Shown: positions 1 to 7,903, counted from the first letter of the stretch. The stretch is 35,695 bases of DNA from Bacteroidales bacterium (GCA_031284905.1 JAITXI010000012.1:1-35695); one strand, 5' to 3'. Notes: generated by a model from the sequence alone, not told the origin. Made by a program: numbers and translations.

Positions 1-249
1 TTTATAATATTTTGCCGCTTGTGGATAATCATTATCAAGACGAGAAGCTTCAGCTATTTTCCAAATAATATCATGGCGACGATTATCATATTCCAAACAT
101 TCTTTGAAAAGCATCGCAGCACCATAATAGTTTTTATTTTTAAATTCTTTTTCTGCAGTTGCTTTCAAAGAAGAAATTTGTCTGGTTTGAGAAAAAATCG
201 AACCAAGAAATAGTAAAAATATTATAATTGAAATTATTTTTTTTTGCAT
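1..249 (-). CDS. Secreted TPR protein, N-terminal part (runs off left edge)
   Basis: The ATG is the complement of 247-249 and the frame stays open to base 1, giving 83 residues. It begins with a signal peptide (MQKKIISIIIFLLFLGSIFS, cut near Q21), then a helical stretch typical of a first TPR (KEFKNKNYYGAAMLFKECLE, then an IIWKIAEASRL helix). It starts one base after the stop codon of the PorP/SprF gene, so the two are almost certainly co-transcribed. In Bacteroidetes, PorP/SprF genes are often followed by a large TPR / beta-propeller / OmpA-like protein that ties the T9SS or gliding machinery to peptidoglycan. That identity is inferred from position, because the diagnostic C-terminal domains lie outside the window. 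Confidence 0.8.
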   Translation of the reverse strand, partial: MQKKIISIIIFLLFLGSIFSQTRQISSLKATAEKEFKNKNYYGAAMLFKECLEYDNRRHDIIWKIAEASRLDNDYPQAAKYYK

Positions 250-250
250 T

Positions 251-1273
251 TTACATAAAATCAGGACATTTTCTATAATATGGAGAAACGAAAGTTTTCT
301 TTTTTGAGATTATATAAATCACAGACAATTCAAATCCTCCTTTTCCTTTACTGATAGATGTTAATTTTGAAAAATTAATATCATAATTAATTGTAACTCT
401 AATATTATTATATTTCCCGCCAAAACAAATTATGGCTGCATCTTTTGCACGAGTTAGAAAACCAAAATATAATGTTTGAAATCCAATTGGAGAATGTTCG
501 TATTTAATTAATCCTCCAAAATTATATTCCGAATATTTTTGTTGAAACATAAAAATTAACATCGGTTCAATCCACCATTTTTCTGAAAGTTGCCAGTTTA
601 TTCCTCCGCTTACCATATATTTTATAGGTAAAAATTTATCCGAATTTATTGAAAAACTTTTATGAGGTTGTGTAAGATGAAAAACTGAAAATCCTAAGTA
701 TGGCTGAAATTTCGGATTCTTTTCACTAAAAAAATTTAATCCACCACCAAAGTCAAAATAATTGATTTTTGAAGTTCTGAAATTTTCGTCAGGATTAATA
801 TCAGGATTAAAATTGTTGTTTTGATATTGACTTCCAAAAGTTAATTTATTGAAATCTATATTTTGAAAAACATATCCGGGAGCTAATCCTATTCCCAGAA
901 AAATATTTTTATCTTTATTTATCGGAAAATAATAGGCTAAATTCAAATACAATTGATTTGTCATCAAATTTCCGGCTCCTGCAATATCTGTATTAATTTG
1001 TAAACCAACACCTGAAATAGATTTTTTTAAAATAAAATCGGTAAAAGAGGCATCAAATGAAAGAGCAAAAGTCTTATAAGCGTCTGCAAAAGATTGCCAT
1101 TGATTTTTATTATTGAAAACCAAACGATAATCGCCATCAAAATTTCCTGAATTTGCAGGATTTGTGTTTAAAGGACTTGCAAAAAATTGACTGAAATGAA
1201 TATCCTGCCCTTTAATTTCTAAAAAGTACAAACACAAAACAATATAAAATATTATCTTTTTAATATGAGCCAA
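251..1273 (-). CDS. PorP/SprF family type IX secretion outer-membrane protein
   Basis: A 340-residue protein with a signal peptide (IIFYIVLCLYFLEIKGQ) followed by the PorP/SprF hallmark DIHFSQFFASPLNTNPANSG, then alternating beta strands of an outer-membrane barrel. PorP/SprF proteins work with the type IX secretion and gliding apparatus. Many paralogues pair with one secreted adhesin or a type B (CHU_C) client, and such a client is encoded at 32202-34799, though far away. The frame has no ATG near its 5' end: it opens with TTG (complement of 1271-1273) and an in-frame TAG lies 10 codons upstream, so TTG is the only sensible start. The family call is firm; the specific role of this paralogue is not known. 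Confidence 0.93.
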   Translation of the reverse strand: MAHIKKIIFYIVLCLYFLEIKGQDIHFSQFFASPLNTNPANSGNFDGDYRLVFNNKNQWQSFADAYKTFALSFDASFTDFILKKSISGVGLQINTDIAGAGNLMTNQLYLNLAYYFPINKDKNIFLGIGLAPGYVFQNIDFNKLTFGSQYQNNNFNPDINPDENFRTSKINYFDFGGGLNFFSEKNPKFQPYLGFSVFHLTQPHKSFSINSDKFLPIKYMVSGGINWQLSEKWWIEPMLIFMFQQKYSEYNFGGLIKYEHSPIGFQTLYFGFLTRAKDAAIICFGGKYNNIRVTINYDINFSKLTSISKGKGGFELSVIYIISKKKTFVSPYYRKCPDFM

Positions 1274-1373
1274 TTTTTGTGTAAAATTACAATAAAAAAA
1301 CTAATTTCACTAAATTAATGCAAAGATAATAAACTTTTTCATTACAAGTACAAAAAATATTTACAGTTAACAC

Positions 1374-1571
1374 TTATGATTTTAATATTTCCGAAATTTC
1401 TTTTTCATTTAAACCTGTAATCTTTTCAATTTCTGACATTTTAAATCCCATTTTTATCAGATTTTTGGCTATTTCTATTTTTTCTTCTGCTTTCCCTTTT
1501 TCTGTACCAATAGCTAAACCTTTTGCTTCACCTTTTGCAAAATTTTCAACTGCACTAACTTCAATAGCATA
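1374..1571 (-). pseudogene. Orphan C-terminal fragment of an Rpn / PD-(D/E)XK nuclease
   Basis: In one frame this stretch reads YAIEVSAVENFAKGEAKGLA, then a Lys/Glu-rich linker, then a short helix-turn-helix-like tail (IEKITGLNEKEISEILKS) and a natural stop at 1374-1376. An in-frame TAA at 1572-1574 immediately precedes it, so the nuclease core is missing. Bases 1512-1571 match 15083-15142 of the intact Rpn gene with one mismatch in 60, while the tail (1374-1511) is clearly homologous but diverged. It is either a deletion remnant or a spare C-terminal cassette. An internal ATG could produce a short peptide, but I see no promoter box for it. Confidence 0.85.
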
Positions 1572-1676
1572 TTAAGAGATTATACCAATTTCGTTGCGAA
1601 ACAAAGATTAGAATAGATTAACTAAAAAACGAACAGATAAATTGAAAATCAATTTTTAAAAATCAATAAAAAACAT

Positions 1677-1684
1677 TAACTTTG
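1677..1684 (+). promoter_or_regulatory. Bacteroidetes -7 box upstream of argF
   Basis: TAACTTTG matches the TAnnTTTG consensus of the Bacteroidetes primary sigma factor and ends 14 bases before the argF ATG, which predicts a very short 5' leader. No good TTTG -33 element stands about 20 bases upstream. Confidence 0.65.
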
Positions 1685-1698
1685 TAAAAAAAAATAAT

Positions 1699-2700
1699 AT
1701 GGCATTTAATTTAAAAAACAGAAATTTCTTAAAATTATTAGATTTCACACCAAAAGAAATAGAACATTTATTAAAACTTGCATTAGAACTAAAAAGAGCT
1801 AAATATGCAGGAACAGAACAACCAACATTAAAAGGTAAAAACATAGTTTTATTGTTTGAAAAAGACTCAACCCGCACACGTTGTGCTTTTGAAGTAGCAG
1901 CTTTAGACCAAGGTGCTCATGTTACATATTTGGGACCGGCCGGCTCACAAATGGGTAAAAAAGAATCAATGAAAGATACGGCAAGAGTTTTGGGTAGAAT
2001 GTATGATGGCATCGAATATCGTGGTTATTCTCAAGAAATTGTTGAAACTTTGGCTGAATATGCAGGAGTACCGGTTTGGAACGGTTTAACAACCGAATTT
2101 CACCCGACTCAAATTTTAGCAGATTTTTTGACTATGATGGAACATATTGATAAGCCTTTAAGCAAAGTAACTTTCTGTTATTTTGGAGATGCTCGTAATA
2201 ATATGGGAAATTCTTTAATGGTTGGAGCTGCAAAAATGGGAATGGATTTCAGAGCTTGTGCCCCAAAATCCTTGTGGCCAAATGAAGAATTAGTTGCAAA
2301 ATGTAGCGAAATTGCAAAAGAAACAGGTGCTAAAATTACTTTGACAGAGAGTATTGATGAAGGAGCAAAAGGTTGCGATTTCTTATATACAGACGTTTGG
2401 GTTTCGATGGGTGAACCAACAGAAGTTTGGGAACAACGTATCAAACTTTTAAGTCCTTACCAAATTAATATGAATGTTGTTAAGAAAACAGGTAATCTAA
2501 ATGTAAAATTTTTACATTGTTTACCGGCTTTTCACAATAGAGAAACAATTGTAGGAGAAGATATTTATCAAAAATTTGGTTTGGAATCAATGGAAGTTTC
2601 CGAAGATGTTTTTGAATCTCCAATGTCGATAGTTTTTGATGAAGCAGAAAACAGACTTCACACAATCAAAGCTGTAATGGTGGCAACACTTGGAGCATAA
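1699..2700 (+). CDS. argF: Ornithine carbamoyltransferase
   Basis: A 333-residue enzyme that joins carbamoyl phosphate and ornithine to make citrulline, in arginine synthesis or, run in reverse, arginine catabolism. The carbamoyl-phosphate loop STRTR is at residues 57-61, [13 protein letters not shown] supplies the HPTQ motif, and HCLP is at 273-276 with the catalytic cysteine. Sequence and length fit the E. coli ArgI / catabolic ArcB branch (DQGA, VTYLGP and GSQMGKKES segments) and not the shorter succinyl- or acetylornithine variants of some Bacteroidetes. No other arginine genes flank it, so context does not separate argF from arcB. Base composition is slightly richer in G+C than the neighbours, as expected for a conserved, well-expressed gene. 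Confidence 0.96.
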   Translation: MAFNLKNRNFLKLLDFTPKEIEHLLKLALELKRAKYAGTEQPTLKGKNIVLLFEKDSTRTRCAFEVAALDQGAHVTYLGPAGSQMGKKESMKDTARVLGRMYDGIEYRGYSQEIVETLAEYAGVPVWNGLTTEFHPTQILADFLTMMEHIDKPLSKVTFCYFGDARNNMGNSLMVGAAKMGMDFRACAPKSLWPNEELVAKCSEIAKETGAKITLTESIDEGAKGCDFLYTDVWVSMGEPTEVWEQRIKLLSPYQINMNVVKKTGNLNVKFLHCLPAFHNRETIVGEDIYQKFGLESMEVSEDVFESPMSIVFDEAENRLHTIKAVMVATLGA

Positions 2701-2751
2701 AATTATACTTTTTATAAAATAAGAGAATAAGTTTAATTTCTTGTTTCTCTT

Positions 2752-2811
2752 TTTATTTTTAGCTGTAAAGTTTCATAACGTTGATGACGGACTTTTACAG
2801 CTAAAAATAAA
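2752..2811 (+). terminator. Long near-perfect hairpin downstream of argF
   Basis: Left arm 2752-2771 and right arm 2791-2811 are complementary over 20 pairs with one bulged A and enclose a 19-base loop. The core is AGCTGTAAA paired with TTTACAGCT, extended on the outside by AT pairs. It begins 51 bases after the argF stop and probably ends that transcript. The remaining spacer to hldA (2812-2999) is AT-rich, with a 10-bp inverted repeat (AATAATTACA paired with TGTAATTATT near 2960-2995) and no gene. Confidence 0.6.
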
Positions 2812-2999
2812 CATATATATGTAGTTTACTGAAATTTTTAATTTTTCTAACTTAAAAATTAATCACTGATTATCAGCTACTTACAATTTACAAAAAACGA
2901 AAGATAATTTAAATTAGTTTTATAAATACCTATATTCCAATACATTATACAAACATAAATAATTACAGTTTTTTTTATTATTTTTTGTAATTATTTTTT

Positions 3000-3007
3000 T
3001 AATTTTG
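3000..3007 (+). promoter_or_regulatory. Bacteroidetes -7 box upstream of hldA
   Basis: TAATTTTG fits TAnnTTTG and lies 23 bases before the ATG at 3031. A TTTG is present upstream but only 12 bases away, which is too close for a standard -33 element. Confidence 0.55.
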
Positions 3008-3030
3008 TAAAATAAAAATAGTCAAATAAA

Positions 3031-4038
3031 ATGGAAATTTCAAAAGATAAAATAACTAAATATGTTTCAGCCTTCAAAACAAAAAAAATAATGGTAATTG
3101 GAGATGTTATGATTGATTCTTACAAATTTGGAGATACAAATCGTATATCACCAGAAGCACCAGTCCAAGTTGTGTTGATTAATAATGAAAAAAACAAATT
3201 GGGTGGAGCTGCAAATGTTGCTTTAAATATTAATTCTTTAGGTGCAGAAGCAATTTTATGTTCTGTAATTGGGAATGATTATAATTCAAATATCTTCAAA
3301 ATATTACTTAAAGAAAAAGATTTAATAGACGAAGGAATTATTAGCGATAATGAAAGAACTACGACAATAAAAACGAGAATTTTTTCACGAGGACAACAAC
3401 TCCTTCGTATTGATGAAGAAATTGAAAATAATTTGAGTAATAATATCGAAAATAAACTTTTTGAAAAAATTTGGGAAATTATTAAAAATAAAAAAATTGA
3501 TTTAATAATTTTTGAAGATTATGATAAAGGAGTTTTGTCGGAAAATTTTATTTCAAAAATTATTAAATTAGCAAAAAAAAATGAAATTTTAACTACTGTT
3601 GACCCCAAAATAAAAAATTTTCATTCATATAAAGGCGTTGATTTGTTTAAACCAAATTTTGGTGAATTTTGTAATGGAATGAATGAAAAAAAAATTTCAG
3701 TTGAAAGTAATAATTTCAAAGCGATTACTAAAAAATTCCTTACAGAAAATTTGATAAAGAATTTATTAATAACTTTATCTGAAAATGGAATTTATATCAC
3801 AAATAAGAATTTGGATTACAAATTTCCGGCTGTTTTAAGAAATATTGTTGATGTTTCAGGAGCCGGTGACACTGTGATAAGTATTGCAAGTTTATTATTA
3901 ACATTAGACATTCCGATTGATGAGATTGCATACATCGCTAATATTGCCGGCGGAATAGTTTGTGAAAAAATTGGCGTTGAAGCCATTACGGATAAAGAAC
4001 TTTTAGAAAATTTTAAAGACAAGAATTTGAATGAATAA
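3031..4038 (+). CDS. hldA: D-glycero-beta-D-manno-heptose-7-phosphate kinase (PfkB family)
   Basis: A 335-residue sugar kinase of the RfaE/HldE kinase-domain type, which phosphorylates heptose 7-phosphate at C1 on the way to ADP-heptose for lipopolysaccharide core. Diagnostic stretches are VIGDVMIDSYKFGDTNRISP at the N terminus, the substrate loop NKLGGAANVALN near residues 56-67, SRGQQLLRIDEE, and the PfkB signature SGAGDT with the catalytic Asp at residue 280. The C-terminal cytidylyltransferase domain of bifunctional HldE is absent, so a separate HldE2-type enzyme is expected elsewhere. It stands alone with its own promoter and ends beside a collapsed receptor gene on the other strand. Confidence 0.92.
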   Translation: MEISKDKITKYVSAFKTKKIMVIGDVMIDSYKFGDTNRISPEAPVQVVLINNEKNKLGGAANVALNINSLGAEAILCSVIGNDYNSNIFKILLKEKDLIDEGIISDNERTTTIKTRIFSRGQQLLRIDEEIENNLSNNIENKLFEKIWEIIKNKKIDLIIFEDYDKGVLSENFISKIIKLAKKNEILTTVDPKIKNFHSYKGVDLFKPNFGEFCNGMNEKKISVESNNFKAITKKFLTENLIKNLLITLSENGIYITNKNLDYKFPAVLRNIVDVSGAGDTVISIASLLLTLDIPIDEIAYIANIAGGIVCEKIGVEAITDKELLENFKDKNLNE

Positions 4039-4424
4039 TTAAACTTAATAAAAATGCCTTTTAATTTAACATTTTCTTTACTATATTGATAAACGTTATT
4101 TAAGTTGTTGGAATTTTTAATAGATATATGTTTTTCAGAAAAAAAATCATATCCAAGTATAGTACATGAATTCATGTGATGAAAATTAAAATTAGTTGTT
4201 AGTTTTGCAGTTTCACGCGAAAATTGTTGTCTATAAAATAATGTATATGTTCCTGAAAAATTAGAATTTTGCCGATTTCCGTTAAAACATAAAATGTTTC
4301 TTAATAGTAATTGTAACAATTTTATAGTTACTAACGAAACAGGTTGCGTTACAATACTATCTGCAACTTTTCCTGTTAAGAGACAATTTTGAGCAGAAAC
4401 ATTAATTACTAATAAAAAAAAGGT
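4023..4424 (-). pseudogene. Collapsed TonB-receptor-like / outer-membrane beta-barrel gene
   Basis: One open frame joins the two ends of a much larger Bacteroidetes outer-membrane receptor. From 4424 downward it reads a signal-peptide remnant and carboxypeptidase-regulatory-like start (LLVINVSAQ, then LTGKVADSIVTQPVSLVTIK). It then passes directly into late barrel strands (FSGTYTLFYRQQFSRETAKL, LTTNFNF) and a typical barrel end (KGIFIKFNYSFKF). The plug and most of the barrel, probably several hundred residues, are missing. There is no in-frame ATG (TAA at 4425-4427) and no stop after the final strand; the frame runs on antisense into hldA. I infer an internal deletion followed by decay. Confidence 0.65.
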
Positions 4425-4436
4425 TTATAGTAAAAT

Positions 4437-4483
4437 AATGCTTTGTAATTTTGTTTAAAATATTAACAAAATTACAAAGCATT
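4437..4483 (-). terminator. Perfect 19-bp hairpin after the small lipoprotein gene
   Basis: Arms 4437-4455 and 4465-4483 (AATGCTTTGTAATTTTGTT and its complement) are perfectly complementary around a 9-base AT loop. The hairpin begins 17 bases beyond the stop of the minus-strand lipoprotein gene and is followed on that strand by ATTTTA, so it fits a terminator. Confidence 0.7.
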
Positions 4484-4499
4484 TGATTAATACATTATT

Positions 4500-4856
4500 T
4501 CATTTATCTTCAATTAATACAACCACACCATTTGCTGTAAATTTATTTCCATGTTCTACATCAAGTTGTACATACGCTACTGAAATATTTTTTACATCAA
4601 TATGTCCTTGATATTTTTTTGTTGCCTCTTTCATTAATTCAATATAGGCTTGTGTTTTATTTTTTTTCGATATTCGTCCTGCACCAAGATATGTCATTGA
4701 ATAAAAATCACATTGAACTGAAGCAATTATTTTTTCATTCGATTCAATTGGTCTATACAAATTTTTTGTTGAAGCACATCCTGAAAACAAACATACAGAT
4801 AATATACCTGATAACACTACGAAAATAACATTAAAAATTACCCAAAATTTATTCAT
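4500..4856 (-). CDS. Small lipoprotein of unknown function
   Basis: 118 residues with a lipoprotein signal: a hydrophobic run after MNKFWVIFNV and the lipobox LFSGC with the acylated Cys at residue 27. The mature part is about 90 residues of mixed alpha/beta character (EKIIASVQCDFYSM, AYIELMKEATKKYQGHIDVK, and a final strand FTANGVVVLIED). The shape resembles small periplasmic heavy-metal-binding or YbjQ-like folds, but I cannot assign a family. It lies 23 bases downstream of the beta-barrel gene on the same strand, so both are probably made from the promoter facing the AraC gene. Confidence 0.75.
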   Translation of the reverse strand: MNKFWVIFNVIFVVLSGILSVCLFSGCASTKNLYRPIESNEKIIASVQCDFYSMTYLGAGRISKKNKTQAYIELMKEATKKYQGHIDVKNISVAYVQLDVEHGNKFTANGVVVLIEDK

Positions 4857-4879
4857 ATTTTTATTTTTTAAAATTTAAC

Positions 4880-5368
4880 TTAAAATGTGTAACGAAAACT
4901 TAAATTTAATCCCCAATCAAAATAAGACTCCGAACTATGTTTGCTAAACAATAATCCATAACCCGGACGATAATCTAATTGTATTGATAGCGGAATATTA
5001 AACTTATATTCTATTCCTCCAATAACATTAACACCAAATTTTCCGGATTTCAAATTATCTGTAAAAGCGTATCCCACTGAAGTACCGACACCTAAAAACC
5101 AATATAAATTTGATATGGAAATTCTATGTTGAAACATAATATTAGGATTAATGTCAACAGTCCAAAATTGACTTGAATCATGTGCTTCAAATTTAACCCC
5201 TAAATCTGTTTGTAACGCTACTTTATTGCCGATTGCAAATGTTTTGTAGGATAACCCGTTCATAAATCCTGCGATAATTCCTGCTCCTGATTCATATGGA
5301 GCTTGTGCATAACAGCTAAATCCTTGTAGAATAAAACTGAAAAATAAAATACTGATAGCTTTTTTCAT
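4880..5368 (-). CDS. Small outer-membrane beta-barrel protein
   Basis: 162 residues. Signal peptide MKKAISILFFSFILQGFSCY is followed by AQ, then about eight amphipathic beta strands (QTDLGVKFEAHD, WTVDINPNIMFQHRI, NVIGGIEYKF, SIQLDYRPGYGLLF) and a C-terminal strand ending in Phe (LNLSFRYTF), the usual signal for the BAM complex. Length and pattern fit an eight-stranded barrel of the OmpW / PorT-like kind; the ligand is unknown. It is the first gene of a two-gene unit with the lipoprotein and is divergent from the AraC regulator. Confidence 0.82.
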   Translation of the reverse strand: MKKAISILFFSFILQGFSCYAQAPYESGAGIIAGFMNGLSYKTFAIGNKVALQTDLGVKFEAHDSSQFWTVDINPNIMFQHRISISNLYWFLGVGTSVGYAFTDNLKSGKFGVNVIGGIEYKFNIPLSIQLDYRPGYGLLFSKHSSESYFDWGLNLSFRYTF

Positions 5369-5394
5369 AAAAATTTTTTTTAAAAATTGATTTA

Positions 5395-5402
5395 CAAAAG
5401 TA
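5395..5402 (-). promoter_or_regulatory. -7 box for the beta-barrel/lipoprotein unit
   Basis: Read on the minus strand this is TACTTTTG, a full TAnnTTTG match, ending 26 bases before the ATG at 5368. No clear TTTG occurs at -33, which would fit a promoter that needs an activator. Confidence 0.65.
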
Positions 5403-5436
5403 CTATGATTTTATATGGTAAAAAAGCGAAAAAGAC

Positions 5437-5523
5437 GATAATATTATCCAATATGTCGCATATTTATTAATTATTTCTTAATAAATAACCATAAAGATAA
5501 TATTTTTATCCAATAAGTCGTAT
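5437..5523. promoter_or_regulatory. Two direct repeats, candidate AraC operator
   Basis: Copy 1 (5437-5461) and copy 2 (5496-5523) share GATAATATT, then ATCCAATA, then one variable base, then GTCG, a C/T and AT. The shared ATCCAATA starts at 5446 and 5508, 62 bases apart, close to six helical turns, so both copies face the same side of the DNA. They lie in the divergent spacer between an AraC regulator and an outer-membrane gene, with copy 2 just upstream of the araC promoter. Direct repeats are the usual site arrangement for AraC proteins. Confidence 0.65.
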
Positions 5524-5528
5524 TAATG

Positions 5529-5558
5529 TTTGTATATCAAAATAATGATGTACTTTTG
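5529..5558 (+). promoter_or_regulatory. Promoter of the AraC-family gene
   Basis: TTTG at 5529-5532 and TACTTTTG at 5551-5558 are separated by 18 bases, close to the Bacteroidetes -33/-7 arrangement. The start codon is 18 bases further on. Repeat copy 2 ends 5 bases upstream of the -33 element, a position from which a bound regulator could either activate or block. Confidence 0.65.
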
Positions 5559-5576
5559 TAAAAATATTATTTACAA

Positions 5577-6479
5577 ATGATAGACAAAATATTCAAAGTT
5601 GATTTTAATATTATTATGCAAAATATCAGAAATGATAATATTGAAGACGGTTTTATGATTTTTGATAACTTTACCGAAAAGATAAAAAATTATGATTTAA
5701 TTGCTGTTACAGACTATCCCATTCGATTGAATGCCATTACGATTATTGCTTTTTGTAACGAAGGATTCATGAAATATAATATGGGATTAAAAAAAATGTC
5801 AATTTCAAAAAATCAATTACATGTGATTTTATCTGACCAAATTATTCAAACAACAGAAATAAGTTCTGATTTTAAAGCCGGATTTATGGTAATAAGAAGG
5901 GATTTTCTAAATATGCCAAACAATTTTATGCAAACTATCAATTTACATAACAGTCTTATAGAAAAGTGTTATTTTGACCTTCCTTATGGAGAAATGCAAG
6001 AATATATTAAAATTTTTGAAATGATGAAAGATAAAATTAGAGATATGAAAAATCATTATAGGATACAAATTGTCCAAAATTATTGTCAGATAACATTTTA
6101 TAATATTTATAATCTGATTGCTAATGATAAAAAGAATAAAATTGAAATTCAACAAAGTAATTCTCTCCGAATTTATGAGAAATTTATCAAAAGTGTTGAA
6201 AAAAACTATCGACAAGAACATAATATTGAATTTTATGCCAATTATTTATGTCTTACTCCAAAATATATGTCTATGATTATCAGTAAAGTAAGTGGAAAAC
6301 ATGCATCAGAATGGATACACGAATATATTATTTTGGAAGCCAAAGCATTATTAAAATCAACGGATATGAGTTTTCAAACTATTTCCGATTTATTAAATTT
6401 TTCCACTTCATCTCATTTTGGCAGATTTTTTAAAAGATATACAAAATATACTCCTAATGAATATCGAAAATTGAAATAA
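5577..6479 (+). CDS. AraC-family transcriptional regulator
   Basis: 300 residues. The N-terminal two thirds resemble a cupin-type sensing domain (DLIAVTDYPIRLNAITIIAF, then the NMGLKKMSISKNQLHVIL strand pair). The C-terminal ~100 residues are a double helix-turn-helix of the AraC/XylS type. HTH1 lies around IEFYANYLCLTPKYMSMIIS, HTH2 around SFQTISDLLNFSTSSHFGRF, and the family ending is FKRYTKYTPNEYRK. It is divergent from the small outer-membrane protein and lipoprotein genes, its likely targets, with two in-phase direct repeats between them. The inducer is unknown; no two-component or enzymatic domain is fused to it. Confidence 0.93.
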   Translation: MIDKIFKVDFNIIMQNIRNDNIEDGFMIFDNFTEKIKNYDLIAVTDYPIRLNAITIIAFCNEGFMKYNMGLKKMSISKNQLHVILSDQIIQTTEISSDFKAGFMVIRRDFLNMPNNFMQTINLHNSLIEKCYFDLPYGEMQEYIKIFEMMKDKIRDMKNHYRIQIVQNYCQITFYNIYNLIANDKKNKIEIQQSNSLRIYEKFIKSVEKNYRQEHNIEFYANYLCLTPKYMSMIISKVSGKHASEWIHEYIILEAKALLKSTDMSFQTISDLLNFSTSSHFGRFFKRYTKYTPNEYRKLK

Positions 6480-6938
6480 AAAAAATTATATCCGTCTTAT
6501 CTCCAATAATGAGGTTAAATTAAGATATTACAAATTTTTAGATTTTAATTATAAATATTATTAATTGTAATCTTAAATGATTTTAAGACAATGGTTTAAA
6601 GAACTTCAGTTTTGTTTAAAAATCAAACAAAGTATTATTTAGAAGTGCCATATAGTTAAAGTGGCATTATAGATTTTGTTTTTGATTTTATTAAAAGTTT
6701 AAATGAATTTATTTATAAAAAGGTCGGACGGGAATAAGAAAACAAAGTTTATGCAAATAATTATATTTTAACGTCCCGCCCGACTAAAAAAACTAAAAAG
6801 ATTAAATCTTAAACTAATAATGATTAAATCTCAAAAAAGATAATGCAAATTTAACCATTTTTTATTTATTTTTGATGCAAAATATTTTGATTTTTTTTTT
6901 ATATTAGTGGTTTTGTTAAATGCAGGTTAACTCTAATT
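6480..6938. other. Gene-free spacer with a GC-rich inverted repeat
   Basis: No credible ORF in about 460 bases. The standout is GTCGGACGGGA (6723-6733) facing TCCCGCCCGAC (6774-6784): 10 of 11 positions pair, around a 40-base AT-rich loop. This is unusually GC-rich for its surroundings. A smaller TGCCA/TGGCA hairpin sits near 6648-6665. Possible readings are a terminator shared by the flanking convergent genes or a small RNA. Confidence 0.4.
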
Positions 6939-7679
6939 CTAATATTTTATCAATGTTTGTTTGTAAACTTGAGATGTAGAAATTCTCATACCAATATCAA
7001 TAATCGGATTAATAATTTGCGAATTTATATGTGTCATTTCTTTGTAAATCAGACCAATATCAGCAGCATAAATTTCACATTCAAAATCTTGATTTATTAT
7101 TGACGACAAACTATCTTGAATAATTGTAAGACAATTTGAATAATTTTCATTATTTAATGAATACGAATGATTAAAATTTGAAATATAGAAGATTTTATTG
7201 TCTAAATTGTTCAAAATATTTCCGTTCCATTTTTTATTTATAGAAATAGGAAATTTTATTTTTATAATTCGCTGATTTTCTTCATTTTTTTCTGCTTTAT
7301 CATCTTTAATTTTAGCTGACCAGACTTGATAAATTTCCCAATTTTTATTTTCTTGTTTAATGTATCGCTCTAATCTATAAGAATCATCTCCTTCATTATC
7401 AATATATGACGAAGTAACTACTTCTTTTAATAAATAATTTATTGTATCATAATAATCGGAAGGAACATCTGTTGAAATTTTTGTAACTTGATAAATTAAA
7501 GTATCACCTATTTTCAGTGGATAATATTCTTTTCCGGAATTTTTATTGACAGGCTCTTCATTCTGAAAATTGTCGTTGTTACAACCAAAAAACATAAAAA
7601 TTTCTACTAGCATAAAAAAAACAATACCTATTTGGTATATATTACTATTTCTTTGAGACTTCACTTTAAACAATATCAT
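6939..7679 (-). CDS. Lipoprotein of unknown function
   Basis: 246 residues. A hydrophobic N-terminal segment leads to the lipobox MFFGC (Cys at residue 33), followed by an Asn/Glu-rich tether. The body begins with EYYPLKIGDTLIYQVTKIST, a pattern common in Bacteroidetes lipoproteins, and has further beta-rich stretches (YRLERYIKQE, WEIYQVWSAKI, CEIYAADIGLIYKEMTHI). I do not recognise a named family and give no function. It is convergent with the AraC gene and divergent from the dipeptidase gene. Confidence 0.78.
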   Translation of the reverse strand: MILFKVKSQRNSNIYQIGIVFFMLVEIFMFFGCNNDNFQNEEPVNKNSGKEYYPLKIGDTLIYQVTKISTDVPSDYYDTINYLLKEVVTSSYIDNEGDDSYRLERYIKQENKNWEIYQVWSAKIKDDKAEKNEENQRIIKIKFPISINKKWNGNILNNLDNKIFYISNFNHSYSLNNENYSNCLTIIQDSLSSIINQDFECEIYAADIGLIYKEMTHINSQIINPIIDIGMRISTSQVYKQTLIKY

Positions 7680-7903
7680 TATTTTATTTTAAAAATATTA
7701 CACTTCTTTAATTATTTTCAAAAAAATACATTTTCTTTTTTTATTAACAATAATTCACAAAATATAAAAACTAATTGTTAATAAAAAAGTTAATATCTAT
7801 CAATATTTTTTAAAGTTATTCACAATATTAACATTATAACAAAATAAATATTTTCTTTGTACAATAAAAAAATTGTAACAAATTTTTTACAAATATAATA
7901 GAT

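Noticed and set aside
3816..4022. Antisense continuation of the receptor remnant into hldA
   Set aside because: It only persists because the natural stop of the barrel was lost; the sense strand codes for a complete, conserved kinase.
5437..5523. CRISPR-like repeat array
   Set aside because: Only two degenerate copies, no further spacers and no cas genes; position between divergent promoters fits an operator.
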